39,618 bases of DNA, taken from NCBI GenBank assembly GCA_934621505.1, contig CAKTUU010000021.1, positions 1-39,618 on the forward strand, read 5' to 3'. This document shows positions 16,615 to 24,846 of this stretch, piece by piece. The translations under genes were made by a program, and so were the position numbers. The stretch is from an uncultured Clostridia bacterium (GTDB taxonomy: Bacteria; Bacillota; Clostridia; Christensenellales; Aristaeellaceae). The notes beneath the pieces are model-generated. The model was not told where the DNA came from and ran no database searches. It saw only the letters and a list, made by a program, of their open reading frames with translations. Each line of letters starts with the position of its first letter. Position 1 is the stretch's first letter.

Positions 16615-16622
16615 CAAACGGT
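16597..16622 (-). promoter_or_regulatory. Candidate sigma-K promoter of spoVFAB
   Basis: On the minus strand AC (16621-16622) is followed after 16 bases by CATAGGAT (16597-16604), matching the AC-N16-CATAnnnT pattern of B. subtilis sigma-K promoters. A transcript from here would start inside the hairpin loop, omit the outer part of its 5' arm and so leave the spoVFA SD open. Motif matching only. Confidence 0.5.
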
Positions 16623-16624
16623 GC

Positions 16625-18883
16625 TTAGATAGAGTGGCAAACGCTGGTCGCCAGCGTCATTTCCTCACCGCAAAGGGTAATGGTCAGCGGGCGGCCCTCC
16701 AGCAGCTCCACGGTTGCCAGACCCGGCTGCACCTTAACCCGAATCAGCCGGTCACGGTAGTGGAACTGGAAGGCATATCCCGTCCATTGCTTGGGCAGGA
16801 AGGGATTCAGGCTCAGGCCGGCAGTGGTGCGCATGCCCGCGAAGCCATGGGCGATGGCCAGCCAGCTGCCCGCCATGCTGGTAATGTGCAGCCCATCGAC
16901 CGTATCGTTATTGATGTTATCCAAATCCAGCCGGGCGGTGCGCTGGTACATCTCCACCGCCTTGTCCTGGTAGCCCAGCTGCGCCGCCAGAATGCTGTGC
17001 ACGCAGGGGGACAGGCTGCTTTCATGCACCGTCATGGGCTCGTAAAAGTCAAAATTGCGGCGGATGGTTTCGGTATCGTACAGGTGATTGAGGAAATACA
17101 GACCCTGCAGCACATCCGCCTGCTTGATATAGCAGCTGCGCAGGATATGATCCCAGGACCAGTGCTGGTTAATGGGCCGCTGATCCTGCGGTATGCTGCT
17201 GGCGGGCTGCAAATCCTTATCCAGGAAGGTATCATGCTGCACAAAGACGCCCAGCTCCGCGTCCTCCGGGTAGTACATGCCCTCTACCACTTCCAGCATA
17301 TGGGCCAGTTCTTCCTCCGTCACCCCCAGCTGTTCCAGATGTTCTTTGGACGCCTGACGGGCCTGGGTAATGAACAGCCCAATGCTGAAGGCCGCGATGC
17401 GGTTGGTATACCAGTTGTTGTTTACATTGTTTTCGTATTCGTTGGGGCCGGTTACGCCGTGAATCATATACTTTTGATGACGCTTGGAAAAATGCACCCG
17501 GTCGGTATAGAAACGGGCGATGCCGCACAGCACGTCAAGCCCTTCATGCACCATATAGACGTAATCGCCGGTATAGGTGGCGTAGTTAAAGATGGCATGG
17601 GCAATCGCGCCGTTGCGGTGAATTTCCTCAAAGGTGATTTCCCATTCGTTATGGCACTCAATGCCGGTAAAGGTAACCATGGGATACAGCGCGCCCTTCA
17701 GGCCCTGCTGACGGGCGTTGTAATACGCGCCGTCCAGCTGCAGCCAGCGGTACAAAAGCAGCTGCTTGGCCACGTCCTGACCCGCAATGGCCATATAAAC
17801 CGGCAGACAATAGGCCTCGGTGTCCCAATAGGTGGCGCCGCCGTATTTCTCGCCGGTAAAGCCCTTGGGGCCAATGTTCAGCCGCGCGTCGTCTCCGGAA
17901 TAGGTGCTGAGAAGCTGGAACAGGTTAAAGCGAATGCCCTGCTGGGCCGCGTCGTCCCCCTCGATTTGAACATCGCAGCCATCCCAGCGGGCCTTCCAGG
18001 CCCCCACATGAGCCTGCCGCAGTTCGTCGTAGCCCAGCTCCCGGGCGCGGGCGGCGGCCTTCAGGGACAGGGTGTTCAGCACCTTTTCATCATAATCCCG
18101 GCTGGTGAAAACCAGCGCGTATTTTTCCAGACTGGCTGCTTCGCCAGCGGGCACATCGCCCTCGTAGCGGGTTTCCACATAGCCGCTGTCAGTTTTGCGT
18201 CCCGCCATTTCCAGGCCGTCCGCCCAGCAGCTCATGGCCGCGCTGACGGTAAAGCGGGGCGCGTCGAAGGGATTGGCCTTGGTCTGAGTCAGCAGGGCCA
18301 AAGCGTCCTCCGTTTCCTCCTCCATCAGCATATCCCAAAAGGTTTCGTCATAGTTGCTGTCCAGATTATGTACATTGGCGTCCAGATAGGGACGCATCAC
18401 CACATGAGCGTCGTAATCAGGGATAACCGTGTACTTGAGGGCCAAAAGTTCCTTCTGCGCCAGAGAAACAAAGCGCTCGGCCTCCACTTTTACCCCGCCC
18501 TTAGCCGTTTGCACCGTAAAGCGGCGCAGGAACAGGCCCTTTTGCATATCCAGTTCCAAATAGTAATCCTTCACCTGCGCCTTTGCCAGGTCCAGATTTT
18601 CCCCGTCTATTTCCACATGCACGCCGTTCAGACGCACCGCGTTAATCACCTTGCCAAAATACTGGGGATAGCCGTTCTTCCACCAGCCCACGCGGGTCTT
18701 ATCCGGAAACCACACGCCGCCGATATAGGTGCCCAAATGGGTATCGCCGGAATAATCCTCGTCAAAATTGCCGCGCATACCCATATAGCCGTTGCCGGTG
18801 GAGGTAAGGCTTTCGGCAAAGCGCAAATGCTGCCGGTCTAGCGTGGTTTCAATGACTTTCCAGGGATGAATCGCAAAAGCCAT
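16625..18883 (-). CDS. Glycoside hydrolase family 65 protein (maltose phosphorylase type)
   Basis: This 752-aa cytoplasmic inverting disaccharide phosphorylase releases beta-glucose 1-phosphate from an alpha-glucoside. Visible GH65 marks are the N-terminal beta-sandwich (TGNGYMGMRGNFDED), the (alpha/alpha)6 barrel block GGATYWDTEAYCLPVYM, the general acid in VTGPNEYENNVNNNWYTN (Glu near residue 482), and the phosphate-site motif HESSLSPCVHS. The NEYENN form is that of maltose phosphorylases; nigerose, kojibiose or trehalose phosphorylase remain possible. The gene is alone, with no phosphoglucomutase or sugar transporter beside it. Its promoter has a LacI-type operator, which suggests sugar induction. 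Confidence 0.9.
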   Translation of the reverse strand: MAFAIHPWKVIETTLDRQHLRFAESLTSTGNGYMGMRGNFDEDYSGDTHLGTYIGGVWFPDKTRVGWWKNGYPQYFGKVINAVRLNGVHVEIDGENLDLAKAQVKDYYLELDMQKGLFLRRFTVQTAKGGVKVEAERFVSLAQKELLALKYTVIPDYDAHVVMRPYLDANVHNLDSNYDETFWDMLMEEETEDALALLTQTKANPFDAPRFTVSAAMSCWADGLEMAGRKTDSGYVETRYEGDVPAGEAASLEKYALVFTSRDYDEKVLNTLSLKAAARARELGYDELRQAHVGAWKARWDGCDVQIEGDDAAQQGIRFNLFQLLSTYSGDDARLNIGPKGFTGEKYGGATYWDTEAYCLPVYMAIAGQDVAKQLLLYRWLQLDGAYYNARQQGLKGALYPMVTFTGIECHNEWEITFEEIHRNGAIAHAIFNYATYTGDYVYMVHEGLDVLCGIARFYTDRVHFSKRHQKYMIHGVTGPNEYENNVNNNWYTNRIAAFSIGLFITQARQASKEHLEQLGVTEEELAHMLEVVEGMYYPEDAELGVFVQHDTFLDKDLQPASSIPQDQRPINQHWSWDHILRSCYIKQADVLQGLYFLNHLYDTETIRRNFDFYEPMTVHESSLSPCVHSILAAQLGYQDKAVEMYQRTARLDLDNINNDTVDGLHITSMAGSWLAIAHGFAGMRTTAGLSLNPFLPKQWTGYAFQFHYRDRLIRVKVQPGLATVELLEGRPLTITLCGEEMTLATSVCHSI

Positions 18884-18907
18884 GACAAAGGAGCCCCTTT
18901 CTTATGC

Positions 18908-18919
18908 GCAATCGTTTGT
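18908..18919. promoter_or_regulatory. LacI/GalR-type operator of the GH65 gene
   Basis: GCAATCGTTTGT matches the palindrome GCAAACGTTTGC at 10 of 12 positions and has the central CG of LacI-family sites. It lies just downstream of the predicted start of transcription, where bound repressor would block initiation or elongation. The regulator is not in the window. It also resembles a weak CcpA cre site. Confidence 0.5.
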
Positions 18920-18927
18920 ATGGTGCT

Positions 18928-18956
18928 ATCCTACTGTATCTTCCTTGAATTGTCAA
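18928..18956 (-). promoter_or_regulatory. Promoter of the GH65 gene
   Basis: TTGACA (18951-18956) and TAGGAT (18928-18933) have a 17-base spacer. The -35 lies inside the last codons of the upstream YkvI-type gene. Confidence 0.65.
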
Positions 18957-19965
18957 GGGGATTTTTCCCAAGCAGGGGGCCAAAAACCAGTACCAGGCAG
19001 CACAGGCCTGCCGGCGCGTACCAGCGGTTGACCAGCGATTCAAACCCGATACAGGCCAGCACCAGCGGCAGGCCCAGGCCAAGCCCGGTTTGCAGGGCCG
19101 GGCTGCTTACATAGTCTGCCACGGCGCTGCGCAAACCATACAGCACGGCCGCCAGCGTTGTAAAAATGGCCAGATACAGCAGCGTTGCGCCAGTCAAAAA
19201 TCCACTGCGGCCAAAGGCGGACAGCAGCCGAACCAGGGGAAAGACCTCGTCCGTCAAAGACGGATGGCGCAAGTACAAATACTGGCTGACAAACAGCAGA
19301 CCGATCAGCAAAAAGCCGAACAGCGCGCAGGTGCGGCTCATGCCGCGCCGGGTATAGCAGCCGCAGCGGCAAACCACCCCTATGGCCAGGGTCACATTCA
19401 TGGCCCCATAGGCCAGCGCCCGCACCGCCGCCCACACAAGCCGCCAAAAAGAACAGGGGACCTGGGTAACAACCTGCTCCCCCACCGGCGTTACCCCCAG
19501 GGATGCCAGTATAGCCAAAAAAAGCAGCATTGTTAACAGACCGCTGACCCAGCTGAGAACGCGCATACGCCCATAACCGGCCGCATACGCCAGCAGCGCC
19601 GTGCCGATCATCCCTACCCCATAGGCAAAGCCGCTGGGCCACACCAGCGCCACCATGTGACCGGCGGCGGAAATCATGGCCCCGGCGGTAATGCCCATCA
19701 TACCCAAAGTACAAGCTTTCGCGCAGTTTCCCTGCCAAGTGGGCAGACCCGCGTACAGCTGGCACCAGCATGCGGAAGCGGACGACCGGCGCATGCACAG
19801 CATCATCAATCCCACCATGGCCGCCACCGCCAGCGCAATCAGCCACCAGCCATACGTCCCATACTGGGCAAAAAACTGGTTTACCTCCCGGCCGGACGCA
19901 AAGCCCGCGCCAACCACCGCGCCCACGCAGGCCATTGCCCCCGCCAGGCATTCCCGTTTTTTCAT
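18931..19965 (-). CDS. YkvI family membrane protein (putative transporter)
   Basis: This 344-aa polytopic membrane protein has about ten helices. The N-terminal segment VGAVVGAGFASGREVNQFF (residues 14-32) is the signature of the YkvI family, which is distantly related to amino acid/sodium symporters with a LeuT-like fold. Substrate and function are not established. Cysteine-rich segments in mid-protein (VCRCGCYTRRGM) are odd for the family. The start at 19965 has SD GGGAGG about 11 bases upstream. A long open frame at 19040-19972 is a shadow of it. It is preceded by a terminator, so it is probably monocistronic. Confidence 0.85.
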   Translation of the reverse strand: MKKRECLAGAMACVGAVVGAGFASGREVNQFFAQYGTYGWWLIALAVAAMVGLMMLCMRRSSASACWCQLYAGLPTWQGNCAKACTLGMMGITAGAMISAAGHMVALVWPSGFAYGVGMIGTALLAYAAGYGRMRVLSWVSGLLTMLLFLAILASLGVTPVGEQVVTQVPCSFWRLVWAAVRALAYGAMNVTLAIGVVCRCGCYTRRGMSRTCALFGFLLIGLLFVSQYLYLRHPSLTDEVFPLVRLLSAFGRSGFLTGATLLYLAIFTTLAAVLYGLRSAVADYVSSPALQTGLGLGLPLVLACIGFESLVNRWYAPAGLCCLVLVFGPLLGKNPLDNSRKIQ

Positions 19966-20027
19966 CTTGCATATGCCTCCCTATTCTGCCGTTTGGGAAC
20001 CATATGCTTCAAAAGCCAGGACCATGC

Positions 20028-20063
20028 AAAAAGGGTCCCGCTGGCTTGGCTGCCACGGGACCC
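20028..20063 (-). terminator. Intrinsic terminator after the CotF-like pair
   Basis: On the minus strand GGGTCCCG (20056-20063) pairs with CGGGACCC (20033-20040), directly followed by TTTTTG. It lies 10 bases after the stop of the second gene. Confidence 0.85.
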
Positions 20064-20073
20064 CCATGTTGCG

Positions 20074-20319
20074 TTAAGCGTTTGCGAATTTGTTGCGCAC
20101 CTGATCGATTTGCTGCTGCTGGGCCTGCTGAGCTGGATACCAGCCCTGAGCCGCCATCTTTTGATAGATCTGATCCTGCATATCCAGGCTTTCGCCCAGG
20201 GCCTGATCAAAAGCCGCGTGCACGTTCTGGGTCGCGGATTCAATGGTTCCGTGCATGTACAAATCGCACACGCCCTTGGTGGTCAGCAGCAGGTTTTCCA
20301 TAATTTGCTGGTCATTCAT
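20074..20319 (-). CDS. Small CotF-like spore coat protein
   Basis: This 81-aa helical protein (MNDQQIMENLLLTTKGVCDLYMHGTI, then a Gln-rich stretch QQAQQQQIDQ) fits the Coat F domain type: it has the N-terminal LLLTTKGVCDLYMHG block of small CotF paralogues in Clostridia. The start is set by SD AAGGGGGC about 10 bases before ATG 20319; the longer frame to 20448 has no start signal. It is 20 bases downstream of another CotF-like gene. Function in the spore coat is inferred from the family. Confidence 0.78.
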   Translation of the reverse strand: MNDQQIMENLLLTTKGVCDLYMHGTIESATQNVHAAFDQALGESLDMQDQIYQKMAAQGWYPAQQAQQQQIDQVRNKFANA

Positions 20320-20339
20320 AGCCGATTGCCCCCTTTTGG

Positions 20340-20513
20340 TCATACCAACTGGTACAGCCGCTGAAAAAGCTGCTGGTGCTGGTTGGCAAGCTGGGTCACA
20401 TAATTCTTCAATTCCGGGTTTTGCAGAGCCTGAGCCGCTTGACGGCATTGGGACTGCAAAAACGTTTCGTGATCCAGAGCATCCTCGATGTACAAGAGTT
20501 CCTTGGGACTCAT
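20340..20513 (-). CDS. Short CotF-like protein
   Basis: This 57-aa predicted alpha-helical protein begins MSPKELLYIEDALDHE and ends QHQQLFQRLYQLV. It looks like the partner half of the Coat F four-helix fold, and clostridial genomes often carry such short paralogues next to each other. The ATG at 20513 follows the SD GGAGGTG by 6 bases; the TTG at 20531 is part of the upstream sequence. A CATAGTTT at 20553-20560 resembles a sigma-K -10, but no matching -35 was found. Confidence 0.72.
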   Translation of the reverse strand: MSPKELLYIEDALDHETFLQSQCRQAAQALQNPELKNYVTQLANQHQQLFQRLYQLV

Positions 20514-20562
20514 GTCACTCACCTCCGCCAAACAGGTTTCCCAAAAGGTGGCAAACTATGCG

Positions 20563-21927
20563 TCAGCCGTTGGAACCAGCGCTCGCGTCGCAGGTCAGCC
20601 AGAGAATTTCGCCGGTTTGGGCGTTGATGGAAACGCTCCAGCTGGCCAGCGCCTGGTTGCTTTGCAGCCAGAAGTACCACTGACGGCATTCGGGCTCCTG
20701 TGTCAGCTCCGCGTAAGCGTACCCGCTGTTCTCAAAAACATCCCTTTCAACGCCATACTGCTGGTGAACGGCCTGATAGAAAATTTCCACAGCCTGTTCC
20801 CGGCTTATATCGCCGGGCTGGGGCAGCACATGGTTCAGGGATGGGCTGTCAAACCCCGCGTCCAGCAAAATGGCGTCCAGCGCGGCGTTATCCTCCACGC
20901 TGACCGGCTGATCGCTGGCAGGAATATCCCAGCCATACGCATTTTTCGTTACATACCGGCCTACAATTTCGGCCCGGCGCTGAATGGTGTGAAGCAGGTA
21001 TTCCAGAATAGCCGCGTCAAACGCCTTGGCTCCGGCATAGGTATGCTCGGTAAAGGCTCCGTTTTCCACCCCGTCCAGGGACCAGCTGCACCGGTTTCCT
21101 TGACTGTCGTTTGTAAGGACGACCTGATATTCTCCCATCTTTTGTTCGCATTCCACCCACTGGTTCAGCACCTCGCCCCAGCGTTCCTGATGCTTTGGGG
21201 TATAGCGCACCGTCCACAGGCCGGTTGTTTCATCTATGTACGCGCTGGCTGTAAACAGCGTCAGCGCCTCCGGACTGATTCCATAGGCCTGCCGCAGCGC
21301 CTGATTGGCCTGTAAAACCGGCTGCCGCATGGACTCGTCCGCGATTTGCACGCCGTCCGCTTCCAAAATCGCGGGATAAGCGTTGTACGGGAGTTCTTTA
21401 TTCATGCTTGCATGAATGGCCTCATCCTGCCGCTGTTTCCAGCTTTGCAGCTGCTTAGCGCCCCAGTACGGGTCCGTCAGCGCTCCATCCTGCCACAATG
21501 CCGGGTCAACGCCGTCGTAGCTCCAGGAGGCCTCTGCCTTGCCGCTGCTTGATACAGTGGCCGTATAGCTGCCAGCCTTTTCGCTTACCTCCTGCATCTG
21601 GGTCGAATACACAACCCGCCAGCCATCGTTGACAGGCTGCACCCGTTCTTCAAACAGACTTAGCGTATCCGCCGTCAGGCCGTACTTTTGCATCACTGCC
21701 GCCCGTCCGGCGTTGGCGGCGTTCATTTGCCGGGACCAGCGCAGCCCCACCGCCAACGCCGTAGCGCACAGAGCCAGCAGTACTAGCGCCAGAGCCACGG
21801 CCAGCCGGGTTTTGCGCGTTTTCACCGGCCGGCTCATTCGCCGCGCGGCCTGCGCCGTTTTTTCAACCAACGGCTGAAATGTCAAATCCTTCAATCTCTC
21901 ATCCGCCATGCCGCGAAAATCATTCAT
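20563..21927 (-). CDS. Membrane-anchored partner of ECF sigma factor, with duplicated PepSY-like ectodomain
   Basis: This 454-aa protein has a short cytoplasmic N-terminus (1-40), one membrane helix (about 42-61) and a large outer domain. Two homologous blocks are visible: about 78-170 (KYGLTADTLSLF...WRVVYST...ASWSYDGV) and about 213-310 (AYGISPEALTLF...WTVRYTP...CSWSLDGV). A third PepSY-like end (WSVSINAQTGEILWL) follows. The gene overlaps the upstream sigma gene by 8 bases, so by context it is its anti-sigma or sensing partner. No zinc-finger anti-sigma motif (HxxxCxxC) is present. ATG 21927 is preferred over the TTG before it. Confidence 0.72.
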   Translation of the reverse strand: MNDFRGMADERLKDLTFQPLVEKTAQAARRMSRPVKTRKTRLAVALALVLLALCATALAVGLRWSRQMNAANAGRAAVMQKYGLTADTLSLFEERVQPVNDGWRVVYSTQMQEVSEKAGSYTATVSSSGKAEASWSYDGVDPALWQDGALTDPYWGAKQLQSWKQRQDEAIHASMNKELPYNAYPAILEADGVQIADESMRQPVLQANQALRQAYGISPEALTLFTASAYIDETTGLWTVRYTPKHQERWGEVLNQWVECEQKMGEYQVVLTNDSQGNRCSWSLDGVENGAFTEHTYAGAKAFDAAILEYLLHTIQRRAEIVGRYVTKNAYGWDIPASDQPVSVEDNAALDAILLDAGFDSPSLNHVLPQPGDISREQAVEIFYQAVHQQYGVERDVFENSGYAYAELTQEPECRQWYFWLQSNQALASWSVSINAQTGEILWLTCDASAGSNG

Positions 21928-22417
21928 CAAAATACCACCTTTCCAAGCGAGCGCGTAATCTGCCTTTGGCCCGGTTCAGCCGGGAGGTAACCGTACCCTT
22001 GGGAATGGCCAGCGCTTGGGCAATCTCCTCCAGCTTTAGCTGCTGGTAATAGCGCAAAAGCACGACCTCCCGCTCCTTTGGGCGCAGGCCCATGACCTCC
22101 CGCAGCACCGTGTCGTCCTGGGGCGCTGGCTGCTGCCGGGCGGCCAGCAGTTCCTCCACCGGCTGACAGCCGCTTACATGTTTGCGCCAGGTCCGTTTCA
22201 GCTCGTCCTTACAGAGGTTGATGGCAATGCGCGTCAGCCAGGTTTTTTCGCTGCTGTCGCCGCGAAAGCCCTCCATGTGCTGATAGGCGCGGAGAAACGT
22301 TTCCTGCGCCAGATCCTGTGCCAGCGCCGCGTCGCCCAGATACAGGGCGCACATGCGCAGAATGCTGTCGCCATAGGCTTCCATCAGGCGGCGCAGCTGT
22401 TCCTCGTTCTGTTCCAT
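21920..22417 (-). CDS. ECF-type RNA polymerase sigma factor
   Basis: This 165-aa sigma-70 family extracytoplasmic-function sigma factor has region 2 (LAQDLAQETFLRAYQHMEGF...TWLTRIAINLCKD, about 34-75) and region 4 (KEREVVLLRYYQQLKLEEIAQALAIPKGTVTSRLNRAKGRL, about 115-155). It would direct polymerase to a small regulon after an envelope signal. ATG 22417 has SD AAGGAGGTGA; the upstream GTG is not used. It overlaps the membrane-protein gene that follows. A weak ECF-like promoter lies before it. Confidence 0.93.
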   Translation of the reverse strand: MEQNEEQLRRLMEAYGDSILRMCALYLGDAALAQDLAQETFLRAYQHMEGFRGDSSEKTWLTRIAINLCKDELKRTWRKHVSGCQPVEELLAARQQPAPQDDTVLREVMGLRPKEREVVLLRYYQQLKLEEIAQALAIPKGTVTSRLNRAKGRLRARLERWYFDE

Positions 22418-22444
22418 CGGCCTCACCTCCTTTTTTACTTCTTA

Positions 22445-22470
22445 GACGAGCCAACGCCTGAAAAGGATCC
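22445..22470 (-). promoter_or_regulatory. Weak candidate ECF promoter before the sigma gene at 21920-22417
   Basis: GGATCC (22465-22470) and CGTC (22445-22448) are 16 bases apart. Spacing and CGTC fit ECF promoters, but the -35 is less typical than the one at 24867-24872. Confidence 0.35.
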
Positions 22471-22478
22471 AAAAATTT

Positions 22479-23561
22479 TTACGGTATGGCAGGTATCTCC
22501 CACTCAAACCAGCCGCACACGCTATTGTCCTTCATAACGCGGCTGACGCCCCGGAACGACCAGCCCGGCTCAAGCCGCTGCTTTTCCCGGCCGATCCAGC
22601 AGGGCTCAATCGCGGTGATGGTATCGTAAGCGGCGTAAACGGTGTAGGAGCCGTACAGGGGGTCATTCTCCACCTGAATATCCCGCGCTGTGGAATTGGG
22701 CCAGTAGCCCTGTGAAACGCACAGCTTGACAATTTCCTGCCAGCTTCGCTTCGGCAAAGCAATGGGTTCCGTATTTTCTACCACCGGCACGCCGCTGATT
22801 TCCGCTTCCAGAAGGGTTCCGTCCGCGTCCACGGCGCATTCCATATGGGATGAGGCGGCATACCCATCATTACCGGCTTTCCAGCTGAATTGGGGCTGCA
22901 CCGGCATTCCATACAGCCGATATCTGGCGTTCAGCAGGAACACATCTCCCTGCATTTTCCCATAGCTCTGATAAATCTCCTGATACCAGCCGCTGCTGTT
23001 TTGGCTGGCGCTGCAATAGGCCAAGCAATCCTCCGCCCGATTGCGGGCGGCAACCATGGTTCCCAAATCCAGGGAAATATCCAACTGACCAGCCAGGGCG
23101 GTCAGCTTTTCCATGGCCGGAGCGGCGTCCGGGTTCTGCCAGCCGGGCATCAGGTATGGCTGAAAAAAGCTGTCGCCTTCTTCCGTTTTCTTTGCGCTGT
23201 ACCGTAACCAGCGGTTTGCCCAACCGTCCTTGTACCCTTGCATCTGATCTGCGTCCGCCGTTTGTCCAAGGGCCTTCATGGCGTTTTGCAAATCTTTTGT
23301 GCCAATATCCCGGTAGGTCACATGCAGCTTTGCCTGCTGCTTTTCGGTGAACGTCTTGGGCAGGGGGCAGTCAATACGCAGCACATAAGGATCCTTCTCC
23401 CCCTGAGGAATGCCGATTTCCCCCACCAACCGGCCGTTTTCTTCCAGCACGCTGGAAACATCCACCTCCTCCGGGCCGCACCAAAGGGGATTATCCTCCG
23501 CCCGCGCGGGCAGGACGCAAAACAGCGCAACAGCCAGACACACCAACAGCATCCGTTTCAT
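22479..23561 (-). CDS. Secreted protein of unknown function in the ECF sigma operon
   Basis: This 360-aa protein has a signal peptide (MLLVCLAVALFCVLPARAED) and a mature polar domain with few cysteines. No recognised family. The segment PIALPKRSWQEIVKLCVSQGYW and the C-terminal VCGWFEWEIPAIP look like a folded extracellular domain. It overlaps the stop of the upstream anti-sigma-like gene by 4 bases (ATGA), so all three genes form one unit: sigma factor, membrane regulator and this secreted protein. A role in signal sensing is inferred only from that order. Confidence 0.65.
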   Translation of the reverse strand: MKRMLLVCLAVALFCVLPARAEDNPLWCGPEEVDVSSVLEENGRLVGEIGIPQGEKDPYVLRIDCPLPKTFTEKQQAKLHVTYRDIGTKDLQNAMKALGQTADADQMQGYKDGWANRWLRYSAKKTEEGDSFFQPYLMPGWQNPDAAPAMEKLTALAGQLDISLDLGTMVAARNRAEDCLAYCSASQNSSGWYQEIYQSYGKMQGDVFLLNARYRLYGMPVQPQFSWKAGNDGYAASSHMECAVDADGTLLEAEISGVPVVENTEPIALPKRSWQEIVKLCVSQGYWPNSTARDIQVENDPLYGSYTVYAAYDTITAIEPCWIGREKQRLEPGWSFRGVSRVMKDNSVCGWFEWEIPAIP

Positions 23562-24328
23562 GACTTTTCCTCCTTCGCAAAATCATCCGGCGCTTTCAGG
23601 GCAACCATCAGCAAAGCGGTTTCATGTGTTTCCGTCCCGTAGACGGAAACGTCAATGGCAACCGTCACCGTTACGGTTCCATCCGGGTTGAACGCCCCCC
23701 GCCGGGAAATGAGCCGGGACAAATCTCCTTCCACATAAAAGGTTTCGCCCTGCTGCTGCGGCATCCAGTCCTGACTGGTCGGCAGGCGCACACCGCCCAC
23801 TTCCATAGCTTGAGGACTGATGATCAGCATCTGCTTTCCCTCCGGCAGCCACTGGTCAAACGAAAGAATCTGCCCATTCCACCAGATGCGGTCAAACCGC
23901 TCGCCGTCCGTGCCAATGTCCGTTTCCGCCAGCAGGCGATAACGTTCCGATTCCTTTGGCTCTAAATGAAAGCATACGGCCAGCCGGTTGCCGTCCATCC
24001 ACAAATCGCGCACATCCGCTGTAAGAAAGTCGCTGTCGCAGGTTTGGCGAACAGGCAGCGCAACGTTTTGTTCCACGATAGCCGCGTCGTGGCCTCCCGC
24101 TATCCGCCGTGTCAGAAAATGCAGCACCCCCAGCTTGTCAAGGGCCAGAGCCGTGCCGGCCAAAAGCGCCGCGCACAACGCGGCAATCAGCGCCGCACGC
24201 ACAGGAAACGCTTTTTTTCTTTGTTCGCCAGGGCTGGTCAACCGCCGCCGCACCGCCTGATGAAAATCATCCGGCGTAGGTTCATAGGCCTGATCCAGCT
24301 GGTTTAACATAGCGTCGTCCCACTTCAT
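23558..24328 (-). CDS. Membrane-anchored anti-sigma-like protein (DUF4179-like)
   Basis: This 256-aa protein has a 40-residue cytoplasmic start, one membrane helix (about residues 44-63, AALIAALCAALLAGTALALD) and an extracellular domain. A short N-terminal soluble part followed by a helix and DUF4179-type outer domain is the usual form of clostridial ECF regulators (DPTPDDFHQAVRRRLTS-like start). It overlaps the sigma factor gene before it by 4 bases and the secreted protein gene after it by 4. The anti-sigma role is inferred from order. No ZAS zinc motif is present. Confidence 0.7.
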   Translation of the reverse strand: MKWDDAMLNQLDQAYEPTPDDFHQAVRRRLTSPGEQRKKAFPVRAALIAALCAALLAGTALALDKLGVLHFLTRRIAGGHDAAIVEQNVALPVRQTCDSDFLTADVRDLWMDGNRLAVCFHLEPKESERYRLLAETDIGTDGERFDRIWWNGQILSFDQWLPEGKQMLIISPQAMEVGGVRLPTSQDWMPQQQGETFYVEGDLSRLISRRGAFNPDGTVTVTVAIDVSVYGTETHETALLMVALKAPDDFAKEEKS

Positions 24329-24792
24329 TCCTCATCCGCCTCCCATTCCGCTTTCAGCATTGCCCGGGCCTTATGCAGCCGTGATTTCACGGTGCCCTCG
24401 GCCGTATGGGTCATGTGGGCGATTTCCGCAACGGAAAAGCCCTCCAGATAGTGCAGCGTTAACGGCAGCCGCCATTTTTCCGGCAAGGCGTCCAGCGCCT
24501 GCCTTAGTTCCAGATTTGGCACGTCTGTATGTTCCGGCGGTTCTACCTTTTCGCTTACCACAAGGCGTTTGCCCCGCCGCCAGTGGTTATGGCATTCGTT
24601 AATAACAATGCGTGTCAGCCACGGACGAAACCACTGCTCCTGAGCGCTGCCGCGCCTGGCCCAGGCCTTGCTCAGCGCCTCCTGCACCACATCCGCGCAG
24701 TCCTGCCGGTTATGCAGCAGGCCGCTGCTGACCCGGTAAAGCGTCCGTTCCATGGCCGCCACTTCCCTAAGGAAGGTTTGTTCGTCCACCAT
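24325..24792 (-). CDS. ECF-type RNA polymerase sigma factor
   Basis: This 155-aa ECF sigma factor has region 2 (LHNRQDCADVVQEALSKAWA, WLTRIVINECHNHWRRGKR) and region 4 (LPEKWRLPLTLHYLEGFSVAEIAHMT, then GTVKSRLHKARAML). ATG 24792 is chosen because GAGGAA lies 7 bases upstream; an open extension to 24828 has no SD. It leads the three-gene sigma/membrane/secreted unit. An ECF-type promoter (TGAACC-N16-CGTT) lies 55-80 bases upstream, consistent with autoregulation. It is not closely similar to the other ECF sigma factor in this window. Confidence 0.93.
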   Translation of the reverse strand: MVDEQTFLREVAAMERTLYRVSSGLLHNRQDCADVVQEALSKAWARRGSAQEQWFRPWLTRIVINECHNHWRRGKRLVVSEKVEPPEHTDVPNLELRQALDALPEKWRLPLTLHYLEGFSVAEIAHMTHTAEGTVKSRLHKARAMLKAEWEADEE

Positions 24793-24846
24793 CGTCTGTT
24801 CCTCACATTCCTGGTTTGGCTGTTGCAACAGGCCTTACACTCTATT

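Noticed and set aside
16142..18841. 899-codon open frame on the plus strand
   Set aside because: Antisense shadow of the GH65 gene and spoVFA; its composition is typical of high-GC reverse frames.
19040..19972. 310-codon minus-strand frame overlapping the YkvI-type gene
   Set aside because: Gly/Arg-rich out-of-frame reading of the same DNA; the YkvI signature is in the other frame.
20553..20560. CATAGTTT, a possible sigma-K -10 before the CotF-like pair
   Set aside because: No AC is found 16-17 bases upstream, so the match rests on a five-base motif only.
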